Below are positions 1 through 6,989 of a DNA stretch of 8,709 bases, piece by piece. A program made the translations under genes and the position numbers. Each line of letters opens with the position of its first letter. The first letter of the stretch is position 1. The stretch lies in assembly GCA_024697985.1 (NCBI GenBank), contig JAILRX010000275.1:1-8709 (forward strand), given 5' to 3'. This DNA comes from Treponemataceae bacterium. Lineage in GTDB: Bacteria; Spirochaetota; Spirochaetia; Treponematales; Treponemataceae. The notes below the pieces were generated by a model, which was not told where the DNA came from, searched no databases, and worked only from the letters and a program-made list of their open reading frames with translations.

Positions 1-176
1 CTGGCACTTCCAGCCAAATATCCGAAAGCTGCTCCTAAAAGCATCATACCTTCTGTTCCAAGGTTGTTCTGTCCAGCCTTTTCAAAAAGGATTCCGCCCA
101 AAATTCCAAACAAAATATGTGTTCCAGTCTGAACTGAAACCTGCAGGAAGAGTCCTAAACTTGCTATTACACTCAT
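1..176 (-). CDS. ABC transporter permease 2 (BMP/nucleoside type), N-terminal part only
   Basis: This is the beginning of a second membrane permease of the purine-nucleoside type ABC importer; the rest lies beyond the left edge. About 58 codons are visible, starting MSVIASLGLF. They contain NLGTEGMML around residues 41-49, which matches the conserved N[IL]GxEGxM loop of permeases in the BPD_transp_2 family (the BmpC/YufQ-type subunit). The ATG at 174-176 overlaps the stop of the preceding permease gene in an ATGA arrangement. A GGGGGAAG Shine-Dalgarno sits a few bases upstream, inside the preceding coding end, so the two are almost certainly translationally coupled. It should pair with permease 1 to form the membrane channel. 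Family is confident; substrate is inferred from neighbours. Confidence 0.85.
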   Translation of the reverse strand, partial: MSVIASLGLFLQVSVQTGTHILFGILGGILFEKAGQNNLGTEGMMLLGAAFGYLAGSA

Positions 177-1351
177 TTTTCTTCCCCCTTTCCGATTTTT
201 CCCTTAATTTTTCCGATAAGTTTTTTTGTTCCCTCGGCTACTTTTCCAAATGGATTGAAGATCACAACTTTTTCGCCGTTCTTATCCTTGATGTCCAATA
301 CCAGCTTATATCGGACAAAAAATTCACTTCCGAGTACAAAGAAAATAATGATGGTCTGGATGATGTTTCCCATACTTGCAGGGATATTCATTGATGTCTG
401 CAAAAAGCTGCCGCCCTGAAGCAGCATACTGAACAGGAATGATACGACCAGGTTCACGATCGGGTTGAGCTGACTGAGCCATGTCGTAATGACGGCCATA
501 AAGCCCATTCCGTTTGACATATTGTCCGTAAGCGAATGCTCGATTGCACTGGCCTGCATCATTCCGGCAAGACCGCACAGACCGCCGCTTATCAGGATGG
601 CAAAAATCATCGTGCGGTTTACGTTGATTCCGGCGTATTTTGCGGTCTGAACACTCTCCCCGATTACGCTCATTTCGTATCCGAATTTTGTTCGTTTAAG
701 AACAAGAAAAATGATTAGGACAAGAACGAGTGCGATAATCCAGCCCATGTGGATTCCGAAAACGTTCGGCATAATCGCATTGCTTCCGAAATTCGCTATC
801 TTTGGTGAACCGCCTCCATGTGGATCTCGCCACGGAAGGTAGCTGTATTTCAAAAAACTGACCCATTTTTGCGCGATATAGTTGAGCATCAATGTGACAA
901 GCGTTTCGCTCGTTCCCCACTTAACTTTTAGTCCGACTGGAACCAGGGCCAGAAGTCCGCCGAAAACGAAGCCGGCAATCATCATAAGTGGAATCATTAC
1001 CGGAGCAGGTAAATTCGGCATTGCCATGACAACCCAGGTTGCAGCAAAAGCGCCCATGTAAAACTGGCCTTCTCCACCGATATTCCAGAACTTCATCTTG
1101 AATGCCATGCAGGTTCCAAGTCCGAGCACGACAAGCGGGATTGTCTTGTTGATGGTCTGCTTGAATCGATAGAAATTTCCGAGCGAACCTTCAATTATTT
1201 TTTGATAGACCTTGAACGGATTCTTTCCCATGCAGCCGATTACAATCATCGAGGCGATAATGGCAACGATTACGGCAAGAATTTCGATGCTGATCTTCTT
1301 TTTCTGGCTCAAAAGAGGGCGTGCCTCCGTGCGGATTTTAATCGTTCTCAT
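173..1351 (-). CDS. ABC transporter permease 1 (BMP/nucleoside type, BPD_transp_2 family)
   Basis: Polytopic inner-membrane subunit of the importer, 392 aa from the chosen start. After a basic cytoplasmic N-terminus (MRTIKIRTEARPLLSQKKK) comes a first membrane helix at about residues 20-40, then repeated hydrophobic segments to about residue 350. The tail is Lys-rich and ends KGEEK. WNIGGEGQ at 89-96 is the hallmark loop of the BmpB/YufP permease class, and GTSETLVTLMLNYIA at 146-160 is also typical. An in-frame ATG at 1366 would add five residues, but the ATG at 1351 is preferred because CAGGGGGC lies just upstream of it. The start overlaps the end of the ATPase gene by 14 bp, and the stop overlaps the next permease by 4 bp. 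In Treponema pallidum the comparable genes belong to the PnrA nucleoside importer; substrate here is inferred. Confidence 0.9.
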   Translation of the reverse strand: MRTIKIRTEARPLLSQKKKISIEILAVIVAIIASMIVIGCMGKNPFKVYQKIIEGSLGNFYRFKQTINKTIPLVVLGLGTCMAFKMKFWNIGGEGQFYMGAFAATWVVMAMPNLPAPVMIPLMMIAGFVFGGLLALVPVGLKVKWGTSETLVTLMLNYIAQKWVSFLKYSYLPWRDPHGGGSPKIANFGSNAIMPNVFGIHMGWIIALVLVLIIFLVLKRTKFGYEMSVIGESVQTAKYAGINVNRTMIFAILISGGLCGLAGMMQASAIEHSLTDNMSNGMGFMAVITTWLSQLNPIVNLVVSFLFSMLLQGGSFLQTSMNIPASMGNIIQTIIIFFVLGSEFFVRYKLVLDIKDKNGEKVVIFNPFGKVAEGTKKLIGKIKGKIGKGEEK

Positions 1352-2945
1352 TGTTGCCCCCTGCATTGTCGCCCGCAGTAACGACCGGTTGCGCTAAGTC
1401 TTCGCCCCCTGCAACCGAGTCTTCATCGGCGGCGCTCTTTCCCATCATCATCAAGCCGATTGTATTTTTCGAAACCTTGTGCGGATTTATGATACCCATA
1501 TTCTTTCCGTCGTGCAGAACCATTACCCTGTCGCTGATTGCACAAAGCTGATCCAAGTCCTCGCAAATCAAAAGGATTCCGACACCCTTGGCCTTCTGCT
1601 CGTTCAAAATCTGAATGATGTTTGTCGTAGCGCCGATATCAAGCCCACGGAACGGATAGGCAACAATCAAAAACTTCGGGCTCATTTCGATTTCTCGTGA
1701 AAGAAGAACTTTCTGAATGTTTCCGCCGCTCAAGTTCTTAACCTTATGCCTGATGCTCGGAGTCGATATTTCGTAGCGATTCACGACGTATTCAGCCTTT
1801 TTATCGCCTTCTTTTCTGTCGATTGCAATTCCGTGGCCAAGGTCATAAGTCCTAAGCAGGATATTGTCCGTAACGTCCATGCCGGCAACCAGCCCCATTC
1901 CAAGCCTGTCCTCAGGAACAAAGTTCATCCTGATGCCAAGCCGTTTAATCTGAAGCGGACTCATCGTCAAAAGCTGAGAATTTTCAAAAACGGCGCTTCC
2001 ACTGGCACGCTGCATTCCTGTCAGAATTTCGCAAAGCTCTTTCTGTCCAGAGCCGACAATTCCGGCAATTCCGAACATCTCGCCGCCATAAAGCTCAAAG
2101 CTGACTTCATCAAGCTTTTTGTTTCCGATTTTATCAACGCAGGAAAGCTTATCAACCGTAAGAAGCGGTTTTTCACTCAATTCAACTTTTCTGTATTCGT
2201 AACTGATTTCGACCTTCGAGCCCATCATCATGCTGGCAATTTCATTTTCGCTACTATCCTTAGTAACAACTGTTCCTGCCAACTTTCCCTTATGAAGAAT
2301 CGTGACTCTGTCGCTGATTTCCATCACCTCGTTCAACTTATGGGTGATGATGATAATCGAACAGCCTTCCGCCTTCATTCGTCGTAGAACTTCGAAAAGT
2401 CTTTTTGTTTCCTGAGGTGTCAGAACTGCAGTCGGTTCGTCCAGAATCAGGATTCGCGCCCCATGATAGAGCATTTTTATAATTTCGACCGTCTGTTTTT
2501 CGCTTACAGACATCGTGTATATTTTCTGATTTAAGTTTATGTCAAACCCGAACTGTTTTTCCAGGTCCTCAATCTTTTTTTGAATTGTTTTTTTATTGAT
2601 GAAAAATCCGCCATGTCGTTCACCGAGCGTTATATTTTCGAGCGCACTCATAACTTCAACAAGCTTAAAGTGCTGGTCAACCATTCCGATTCCTTCTGCT
2701 ATTGCATCCTGCGGACTTTTGAAATTTTTCTCTTCATTATTGATGATGATTTTACCGGATTCCGGAGTATAGATTCCGGCCAGCATGTTTACGAGCGTAC
2801 TTTTACCGCTTCCGTTCTCACCGAGCAGGGCAAGTATTTCACCCTTTTTGATATCGATAGAAATATTCTGATTTGATTTTACGCTACCAAAGGATTTGCT
2901 AAGGTTTTTTGTCTGAACCGCAATTTCCTGTGCATTCAACTGCAT
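1338..2945 (-). CDS. Two-domain ABC transporter ATP-binding protein (BMP/nucleoside importer)
   Basis: Cytoplasmic ATPase driving the importer, 535 aa, two fused nucleotide-binding domains as in sugar and nucleoside ABC systems. Domain 1 (about 7-230) looks intact: Walker A GENGSGKST at 42-50, signature-position SVSEKQ at 146-151, Walker B ILILDEP at 165-171, and H-loop His 202. Domain 2 (about 258-500) keeps LSGGN at 405-409. Its P-loop is GIVGSGQKE (295-303, no GKS/T), its Walker B ends VAYPFRGLD with Tyr 430 at the catalytic Glu position, and ICEDLD replaces the H-loop; a degenerate second domain is usual in this family. The C-terminal 30 or so residues are acidic and low-complexity. Start choice: GGAAA lies 5 bases before the ATG at 2945. 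An in-frame ATG at 2957 has no Shine-Dalgarno, and a TTG at 2981 lies inside a hairpin. Substrate specificity is inferred. Confidence 0.93.
   Translation of the reverse strand: MQLNAQEIAVQTKNLSKSFGSVKSNQNISIDIKKGEILALLGENGSGKSTLVNMLAGIYTPESGKIIINNEEKNFKSPQDAIAEGIGMVDQHFKLVEVMSALENITLGERHGGFFINKKTIQKKIEDLEKQFGFDINLNQKIYTMSVSEKQTVEIIKMLYHGARILILDEPTAVLTPQETKRLFEVLRRMKAEGCSIIIITHKLNEVMEISDRVTILHKGKLAGTVVTKDSSENEIASMMMGSKVEISYEYRKVELSEKPLLTVDKLSCVDKIGNKKLDEVSFELYGGEMFGIAGIVGSGQKELCEILTGMQRASGSAVFENSQLLTMSPLQIKRLGIRMNFVPEDRLGMGLVAGMDVTDNILLRTYDLGHGIAIDRKEGDKKAEYVVNRYEISTPSIRHKVKNLSGGNIQKVLLSREIEMSPKFLIVAYPFRGLDIGATTNIIQILNEQKAKGVGILLICEDLDQLCAISDRVMVLHDGKNMGIINPHKVSKNTIGLMMMGKSAADEDSVAGGEDLAQPVVTAGDNAGGNNEND
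1357..1362 (-). promoter_or_regulatory. Shine-Dalgarno deciding the permease 1 start
   Basis: AGGGGG on the minus strand lies 5 bases before the ATG at 1351. The alternative ATG at 1366 has only a weak GCGGG upstream. The site is inside the last codons of the ATPase gene, as expected for coupled translation. Confidence 0.6.
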
Positions 2946-2957
2946 ATCTGTTTCCAT

Positions 2958-2995
2958 AAGAAAAATTCGGGACTGCCTCAAAAAGAAACAGTCCC
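2958..2995 (-). terminator. Intra-operon terminator-like hairpin after the lipoprotein gene
   Basis: In the minus-strand RNA, GGGACUG (2995-2989) pairs perfectly with CAGUCCC (2975-2969). The stem continues inward with U-G, U-G, U-A and C-G pairs to a UUUUU loop, giving about 11 bp. GAAUUUUUCUU follows. It sits 20 bp after the lipoprotein stop and directly before the ATPase start. Because the distal genes have no other evident promoter, it more likely acts as a partial terminator or 3'-end stabiliser that leaves excess lipoprotein over ATPase and permeases. Strength is inferred. Confidence 0.6.
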
Positions 2996-3015
2996 TTCAA
3001 TCAATTTATTTTGAT

Positions 3016-4116
3016 TTATTTAATGATTCCGTTTACGCCTTCAACGAACCATTCCATGTTCCAAACTTCGTCGTCTGTCATTACAGTACCAGCTGGAACT
3101 CGAACTTTTCCTTCGTTGTCAGTGATTGGGCCAGCAAAAATCTGAAGGCTTCCGTCTTCAATTGCTTTTCTTGCTTCAGCAACTTTTTCAGCTGTTCCTT
3201 CAGCAACAAGGTCACTCAAAGGAGCCAAATCAACCATTCCGGCACTCAAGCCTTCCCAGTATTTTCTGCTTTCCCAAGAGCCGTCCATGATTCTAGAAAC
3301 GTCGTCCTTGATGAATACAGCCCAGTTGAAAACAGGAGCTGTAAGATAAGCTTTTGGTGCAGCATTAGGAGTTGCAACGTTGTATCCGATACAGAAAGCA
3401 CCTTTTTCTTCAGCAGCAACCTGTGGAGCTGTTGTGTCCTGGTGCTGTTCGATTACGTCACATCCTCGGTTCAAAAGTTCCAAAGCACCCTGCTTTTCTT
3501 TTGTAGGATCATACCATGTGTTTGTCCAAACAACATCAACTGTAGCAGCTGGATTAACTGATTTAACACCTTGTGTAAAACCGTTGATTCCTCGGATACA
3601 TTCTGAAATTGGGAATGCAGCTACATAACCGATTTTGTTTGTCTGTGTTTTAAGTCCAGCAACGATACCTGCAAGATATCGAGCTTCGTACATTTTTCCA
3701 AAATATGTAGAAACGTTTTCAGCGGTCTTGAATCCTGAACAATGTCCGAATTTGATTTCTGGGAATTCTTTTGCAACATTGATTGTTGAATCCATGAATC
3801 CAAAACTTGTCGTATAAATTACGTTACATCCGGCATCGATCAAATCTCTGATTGCCTTTTCACAGTCACTGTTTTCTGGAACATTTTCTTTGTACAAAGT
3901 TTCAATGTTCATTTCTTCAAGTGCAAGTCGGCTCTTGTCCTGAGCTTCTGTGTATCCATGGTCATTGATTGAACCGATATAAACAAAACCAACTTTTATG
4001 CCATCAACATAACTTTTTTTGGCTTTGTTTCCTGAGTCTCCATCCTTTTTACAGCCTACAACTGAAAAAGCCAATGCTACTGCTAAAACTGCAATTGCAA
4101 TCTTCTTGATTTTCAT
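3016..4116 (-). CDS. BMP-family substrate-binding lipoprotein (purine nucleoside/base importer)
   Basis: Membrane-anchored solute receptor of the ABC importer, 366 aa. The signal peptide (KIKK n-region, hydrophobic 6-20) ends FSVVGC, a spirochaete-style lipobox with Cys 22 as the lipidation site, followed by a charged KKDGDSGNKAKK tether. The mature part is a Bmp/PnrA-like (COG1744) periplasmic-binding fold beginning KVGFVYIGSINDHGYTEA at 41-58. The later GKMYEARYLAGIVAG segment is also characteristic of the family. T. pallidum PnrA (TmpC) is the characterised relative and binds purine nucleosides. The NDHGYT pocket loop here resembles a different BMP subgroup, so the exact ligand is open. 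The start is clear: GGAGGAA lies 6 bases before the ATG. It is 42 bp downstream of xpt with no terminator between, so the two are likely co-transcribed. Many codons end in T or A, unlike the permeases, which may reflect high expression. Confidence 0.93.
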   Translation of the reverse strand: MKIKKIAIAVLAVALAFSVVGCKKDGDSGNKAKKSYVDGIKVGFVYIGSINDHGYTEAQDKSRLALEEMNIETLYKENVPENSDCEKAIRDLIDAGCNVIYTTSFGFMDSTINVAKEFPEIKFGHCSGFKTAENVSTYFGKMYEARYLAGIVAGLKTQTNKIGYVAAFPISECIRGINGFTQGVKSVNPAATVDVVWTNTWYDPTKEKQGALELLNRGCDVIEQHQDTTAPQVAAEEKGAFCIGYNVATPNAAPKAYLTAPVFNWAVFIKDDVSRIMDGSWESRKYWEGLSAGMVDLAPLSDLVAEGTAEKVAEARKAIEDGSLQIFAGPITDNEGKVRVPAGTVMTDDEVWNMEWFVEGVNGIIK

Positions 4117-4158
4117 TTTTTTCCTCCGAAAAAATTTCTATAAACTAGCCGAAACAAA

Positions 4159-4740
4159 TCAGCTGTTTTTCCTGAAATAAATCTGGCCGTCATCGGTCAT
4201 CTTATCCACGATGGCAAGACTTTCCACTCGATAGCCTTTTTCACGGATAAGCTTGCCGCCATCCTGAAAGCCCTTTTCAATGGCTATGCACACGCCTTGA
4301 ACTTTTGCTCCGGCCTGCTCAACAAGATCTATCAGACCATTCAAGGCATTTCCGTTTGCCAAAAAATCGTCGACAATCAAAACCTTATCATCTTTGGACA
4401 GGAACTTTTTGGCAACAACGACGTTGTAAAAAGCCTTGTGCGTAAACGACCAGACCTTGGTAACGTAAACGTCGTCATTGACATTGAGACTCTGATGTTT
4501 TTTTGCGAAAACTAAGGGAACGTTTAACTGACGCGCAACAGGATATGCGATTGCAATTCCGCTGGCTTCGATGGTAAGAATTTTGGTTACTTCAACATTT
4601 CCGTAAAGACGCACAAACTCTTCGCCCATCTTGTCCAGAAGATTTGTGTCCACCTGATGATTCAAAAAATTATTTACCTTGAGGATATTTCCCGGTAAAA
4701 CTTCACCATCTTCTTTAATACGCTGTTCAAGTAATTCCAT
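4159..4740 (-). CDS. xpt: Xanthine phosphoribosyltransferase
   Basis: Cytosolic purine-salvage enzyme making XMP from xanthine and PRPP. The 193-aa product is almost the length of Bacillus subtilis Xpt and starts MELLEQRIKEDG, as that family does. KVLIVDDFLANGNAL (about 118-132) is the PRPP-binding loop of type I phosphoribosyltransferases, with the LANG form typical of Xpt. Other family marks are the early EASGIA segment (about 58-63) and FAKKHQSLN (about 78-86). No Shine-Dalgarno precedes the ATG, and a promoter -10 lies only 5 bases upstream, so translation is probably leaderless. It heads the operon that continues into the BMP lipoprotein and transporter genes, tying salvage to uptake. 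A related guanine or hypoxanthine preference cannot be excluded from sequence alone. Confidence 0.93.
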   Translation of the reverse strand: MELLEQRIKEDGEVLPGNILKVNNFLNHQVDTNLLDKMGEEFVRLYGNVEVTKILTIEASGIAIAYPVARQLNVPLVFAKKHQSLNVNDDVYVTKVWSFTHKAFYNVVVAKKFLSKDDKVLIVDDFLANGNALNGLIDLVEQAGAKVQGVCIAIEKGFQDGGKLIREKGYRVESLAIVDKMTDDGQIYFRKNS

Positions 4741-4745
4741 AGTGT

Positions 4746-4774
4746 ATATTAGAATTTAAATTCAATGTTTGCAA
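4746..4774 (-). promoter_or_regulatory. Promoter of the xpt-transporter operon
   Basis: On the minus strand TTGCAA (4774-4769), a 17-bp spacer and TAATAT (4751-4746) form a good sigma-70-like promoter. Only ACACT separates the -10 from the xpt ATG, so transcription should begin at or within a base or two of the start codon. Confidence 0.65.
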
Positions 4775-4825
4775 GTTATTTCGAAAATGCGAACTTTTGA
4801 AAAATCTTTATCAGAATAAGTTATT

Positions 4826-4831
4826 TATAAT
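4826..4831 (+). promoter_or_regulatory. Possible -10 box for the diguanylate cyclase gene
   Basis: A perfect TATAAT lies 46 bp before the ATG at 4878, but no convincing -35 is correctly spaced upstream (a TTGAAA at 4797-4802 is too far). A second candidate, the extended -10 TGCTATAGT at 4852-4860, would start transcription inside the Shine-Dalgarno GTGGAG (4865-4870). The TATAAT is therefore preferred, weakly. Confidence 0.35.
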
Positions 4832-4877
4832 TTTACTGAAACAGCTTTCCATGCTATAGTTAGAGTGGAGATTTTTG

Positions 4878-6260
4878 ATGAAAACTGAAAAAGGCGTAAA
4901 CTTACAGGTTACCTTCTTGATTCTCGCTTGCCTCACTTTTTTTCTTACTGGCATGACGATTTATTTTTTCACTGATGTAGCCAAATGCTATAAAGTCCTT
5001 CAGGAAAGTACAAAAAAATACTATCAGGCTGAATTCTACGTTTCAGAATTTTTGGACGCAACTGATTATCTCAGCGAACAGAGCAAATTCTATATCGTCA
5101 ATCAGAACAAAGAAAATCTCGACAATTACTTTTACGAACTGACAAAAAAAGTTAGACGACAAATCTCCGTTGCAAAACTTAACGAAATCATCAATGGTGA
5201 TAACATTTCAAATGATGAAAATCCTGCCTACGATTATCTGATGGAATCACTTTTTTCAACTGATGATCTTGTCGATTTGGAAACTCACGCAATGAAGCTC
5301 GTTGCCATTGCCAATGACATCAACCTTGAAGAAATTGATGAAGAACTTCAGTACTACGATGTAAGTCCGGATGAACTAGCACTTTCAAAGACTCAGAAAA
5401 TCATGAAAGCCAGGGATTTGGTTTACGGAGAGCAATATCAGCAGATAAGAAATGCTGCTCTTGAAAATCAGCAGATGGCCAAAAAAATCATCAATGAAGT
5501 TACCAAGGAAAAACAGAACCAGAGTTTCAAAAAACTTTCCGTTGCAATTACAGCACTCGAAGTTTTTATCTCGATTTTGGTTGCAACAGTTTTCCTTTTG
5601 ATTTTGATGAATCAGTTCTTGCTCCTCAAGCCGCTTGAAAAATTCATCGAATGCGTGAAACTCGACAATCCGCTTCCTGAAGTACCAAGCCAGGAAATGG
5701 GATACCTTGCGCGAACCTACAACCGAATCAACGAAATCCGAAAAGAAAACACGATGTTCCTCAAGGAAAAGGCCGAGCGCGACGCCCTGACCAAACTTTA
5801 TAACAGACAGGTTTTCCAGCAGAATGCCGCAGGTCTTGCAAACACACAGACCGAACTTCTCCTTCTGCTTTTGGACATCGACAGCTTCAAATCAATCAAC
5901 GATACTTACGGACACGACACCGGAGATAAAGTCATCGTAAAGGCAGCCACCCTGATGCGCGATTATCTTGGCGGAGACAGCGACACTTACCGAATCGGTG
6001 GTGATGAGTTCGTAGTTTTTGTCAGAAACAAGGATGCTAGTTATTTTGACATTTTAAAGAAAAATGTCGAAAAGATTAATTCTATACTTTCTGAAGCAAG
6101 TGATGGCGTTCCAGAATCTTCCATCAGTGTTGGAGTTGCTTATTCATCGAACGGATATTCAAAAGAACTTTACAACGATGCTGACCAGGCGCTTTACTAC
6201 ACCAAGGAACACGGTAAATGTGGAATCAGCTTTTTTGAGGAAACACTCGAAGAGCTTTAA
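4878..6260 (+). CDS. Membrane-anchored GGDEF protein (probable diguanylate cyclase)
   Basis: Predicted inner-membrane sensor enzyme that would make cyclic di-GMP from two GTP, 460 aa. One membrane helix (about 11-31) is followed by a helical, charged extracytoplasmic region (about 32-220) that I do not recognise as a named sensor domain. A second helix follows (about 222-249), then a short cytoplasmic linker and a GGDEF domain (about 300-455). The domain opens RDALTKLYNR, has the metal-binding DIDSFKSIND (333-342), and has an intact GGDEF at 374-378, so it should be active. The RxxD inhibitory site normally found before the motif is absent (GGDS instead), suggesting weak product inhibition. 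The start at 4878 is preferred over a TTG three bases earlier because GTGGAG lies 7 bases upstream. It is transcribed divergently from xpt and converges on the next gene with a 6-bp gap. Confidence 0.9.
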   Translation: MKTEKGVNLQVTFLILACLTFFLTGMTIYFFTDVAKCYKVLQESTKKYYQAEFYVSEFLDATDYLSEQSKFYIVNQNKENLDNYFYELTKKVRRQISVAKLNEIINGDNISNDENPAYDYLMESLFSTDDLVDLETHAMKLVAIANDINLEEIDEELQYYDVSPDELALSKTQKIMKARDLVYGEQYQQIRNAALENQQMAKKIINEVTKEKQNQSFKKLSVAITALEVFISILVATVFLLILMNQFLLLKPLEKFIECVKLDNPLPEVPSQEMGYLARTYNRINEIRKENTMFLKEKAERDALTKLYNRQVFQQNAAGLANTQTELLLLLLDIDSFKSINDTYGHDTGDKVIVKAATLMRDYLGGDSDTYRIGGDEFVVFVRNKDASYFDILKKNVEKINSILSEASDGVPESSISVGVAYSSNGYSKELYNDADQALYYTKEHGKCGISFFEETLEEL

Positions 6261-6266
6261 TTTGAA

Positions 6267-6953
6267 TTATTTTTTCATTGCTTCCTGGATGGAAAAATCT
6301 GCGGTACGGTTATGCTTTTCCGGCCCGATCATCAAATCTGTCATATTTAAAAGTTGGAAAACCTTGAACTTTTCAACCTGTCGAACCCAGGCTAAAATAT
6401 GCCATTCGTTTTCATGATAGAAAAACTTGACAGGTTCGGTAGAGCAAATCAGCATCTTTCCCTGTGGAAGATGATAGGTAAAGTTCAGGACATGCTTTGT
6501 CAGAATTGCTTCCTTGCAGACGATAAACTTCTTGTCTATTTTAAGCTCAATTTCTTCAGGAGAAAATGACACTTCGAGCCAGTCAACATAGACCTGTTCG
6601 ACTTCAACTTTAGTTTCGATTTTAACTTCTTTTACTTCTGATTTCTTTTCAGAAGCTTTTTTTGTTTTCGGTGATTTTGGTTTTGGATTTTCAGTCTTTG
6701 TTGATTTGACGGCATTGACGACTTTTTCTGCATCATCATCAGAGTCGGAAGAAACAACCTGATCTTCAGGATTTCCAAGATAAACTCCACCAGCACGTCC
6801 GGCCGTAGAATAAATCGCGAAGCCTTCCTCCGCCAACTTTTCAACCCATCGATAAATCGTTCGGGATGTTACATCAAGAGCTGCTGCAAGTTCAGAAGCT
6901 GTACGTGGACTTTTGTCCTTCAATAAAACCAACAAATCTTTTTTATCACTCAT
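6267..6953 (-). CDS. HTH-WYL type transcriptional regulator
   Basis: Putative DNA-binding regulator, 228 aa. Residues 1-60 form an HTH_11/DeoR-like winged helix: SELAAALDVTSRTIYRWVEKL holds the turn and recognition helix, and AGRAGGVYL the wing. A WYL-like domain (about 145-210) follows; EPVKFFYHENEWHILAW aligns with the usual EP..l.y....WYL.a, the triad reading WHI here (184-186). WYL domains sense nucleic-acid or small ligands in characterised cases; the ligand here is unknown. Between the two is an unusual linker of about 60 residues, first Ser/Asp-rich (68-75) and then Lys/Glu/Pro-rich. The ATG has no Shine-Dalgarno and lies 7 bases after a TATAAT, pointing to a leaderless mRNA. It is divergent from the rlpA-like gene with only 36 bp between, so control of that gene or of itself is plausible but unproven. 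Confidence 0.8.
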   Translation of the reverse strand: MSDKKDLLVLLKDKSPRTASELAAALDVTSRTIYRWVEKLAEEGFAIYSTAGRAGGVYLGNPEDQVVSSDSDDDAEKVVNAVKSTKTENPKPKSPKTKKASEKKSEVKEVKIETKVEVEQVYVDWLEVSFSPEEIELKIDKKFIVCKEAILTKHVLNFTYHLPQGKMLICSTEPVKFFYHENEWHILAWVRQVEKFKVFQLLNMTDLMIGPEKHNRTADFSIQEAMKK

Positions 6954-6960
6954 GTTTAAA

Positions 6961-6989
6961 ATTATATTCCAGATTTACTTTAAAGGCAA
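6961..6989 (-). promoter_or_regulatory. Promoter of the WYL regulator gene
   Basis: TTGCCT (6989-6984), 17 bp, then a perfect TATAAT (6966-6961) on the minus strand. The ATG follows after 7 bases, so the message should start at or next to the start codon. The promoter fills nearly the whole gap to the divergent rlpA-like gene. Confidence 0.6.

Noticed and set aside
119..394. A plus-strand open frame starting MFQSELKPAG
   Set aside because: It runs antisense to the two permease genes and has no recognisable domain; a shadow frame.
1746..2387. A 213-codon open frame on the plus strand
   Set aside because: It lies wholly opposite the ABC ATPase, whose motifs are clear. Its translation shows no domain or signal and it has no start signals.
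2946..2981. Upstream starts for the ATPase (TTG at 2981, ATG at 2957)
   Set aside because: The TTG lies within the terminator-like hairpin and the ATG at 2957 has no Shine-Dalgarno. The ATG at 2945 has one, though 2957 remains possible.
4202..4210. DnaA-box-like TTATCCACG
   Set aside because: Single copy with one mismatch, inside the xpt coding sequence. No cluster of boxes or AT-rich unwinding region accompanies it, so it is not evidence of an origin.
4780..4793. Short inverted repeat TTCG-N6-CGAA between xpt and the GGDEF gene
   Set aside because: Arms of only 4 bp in AT-rich DNA; expected by chance, though its position between divergent promoters was noted.
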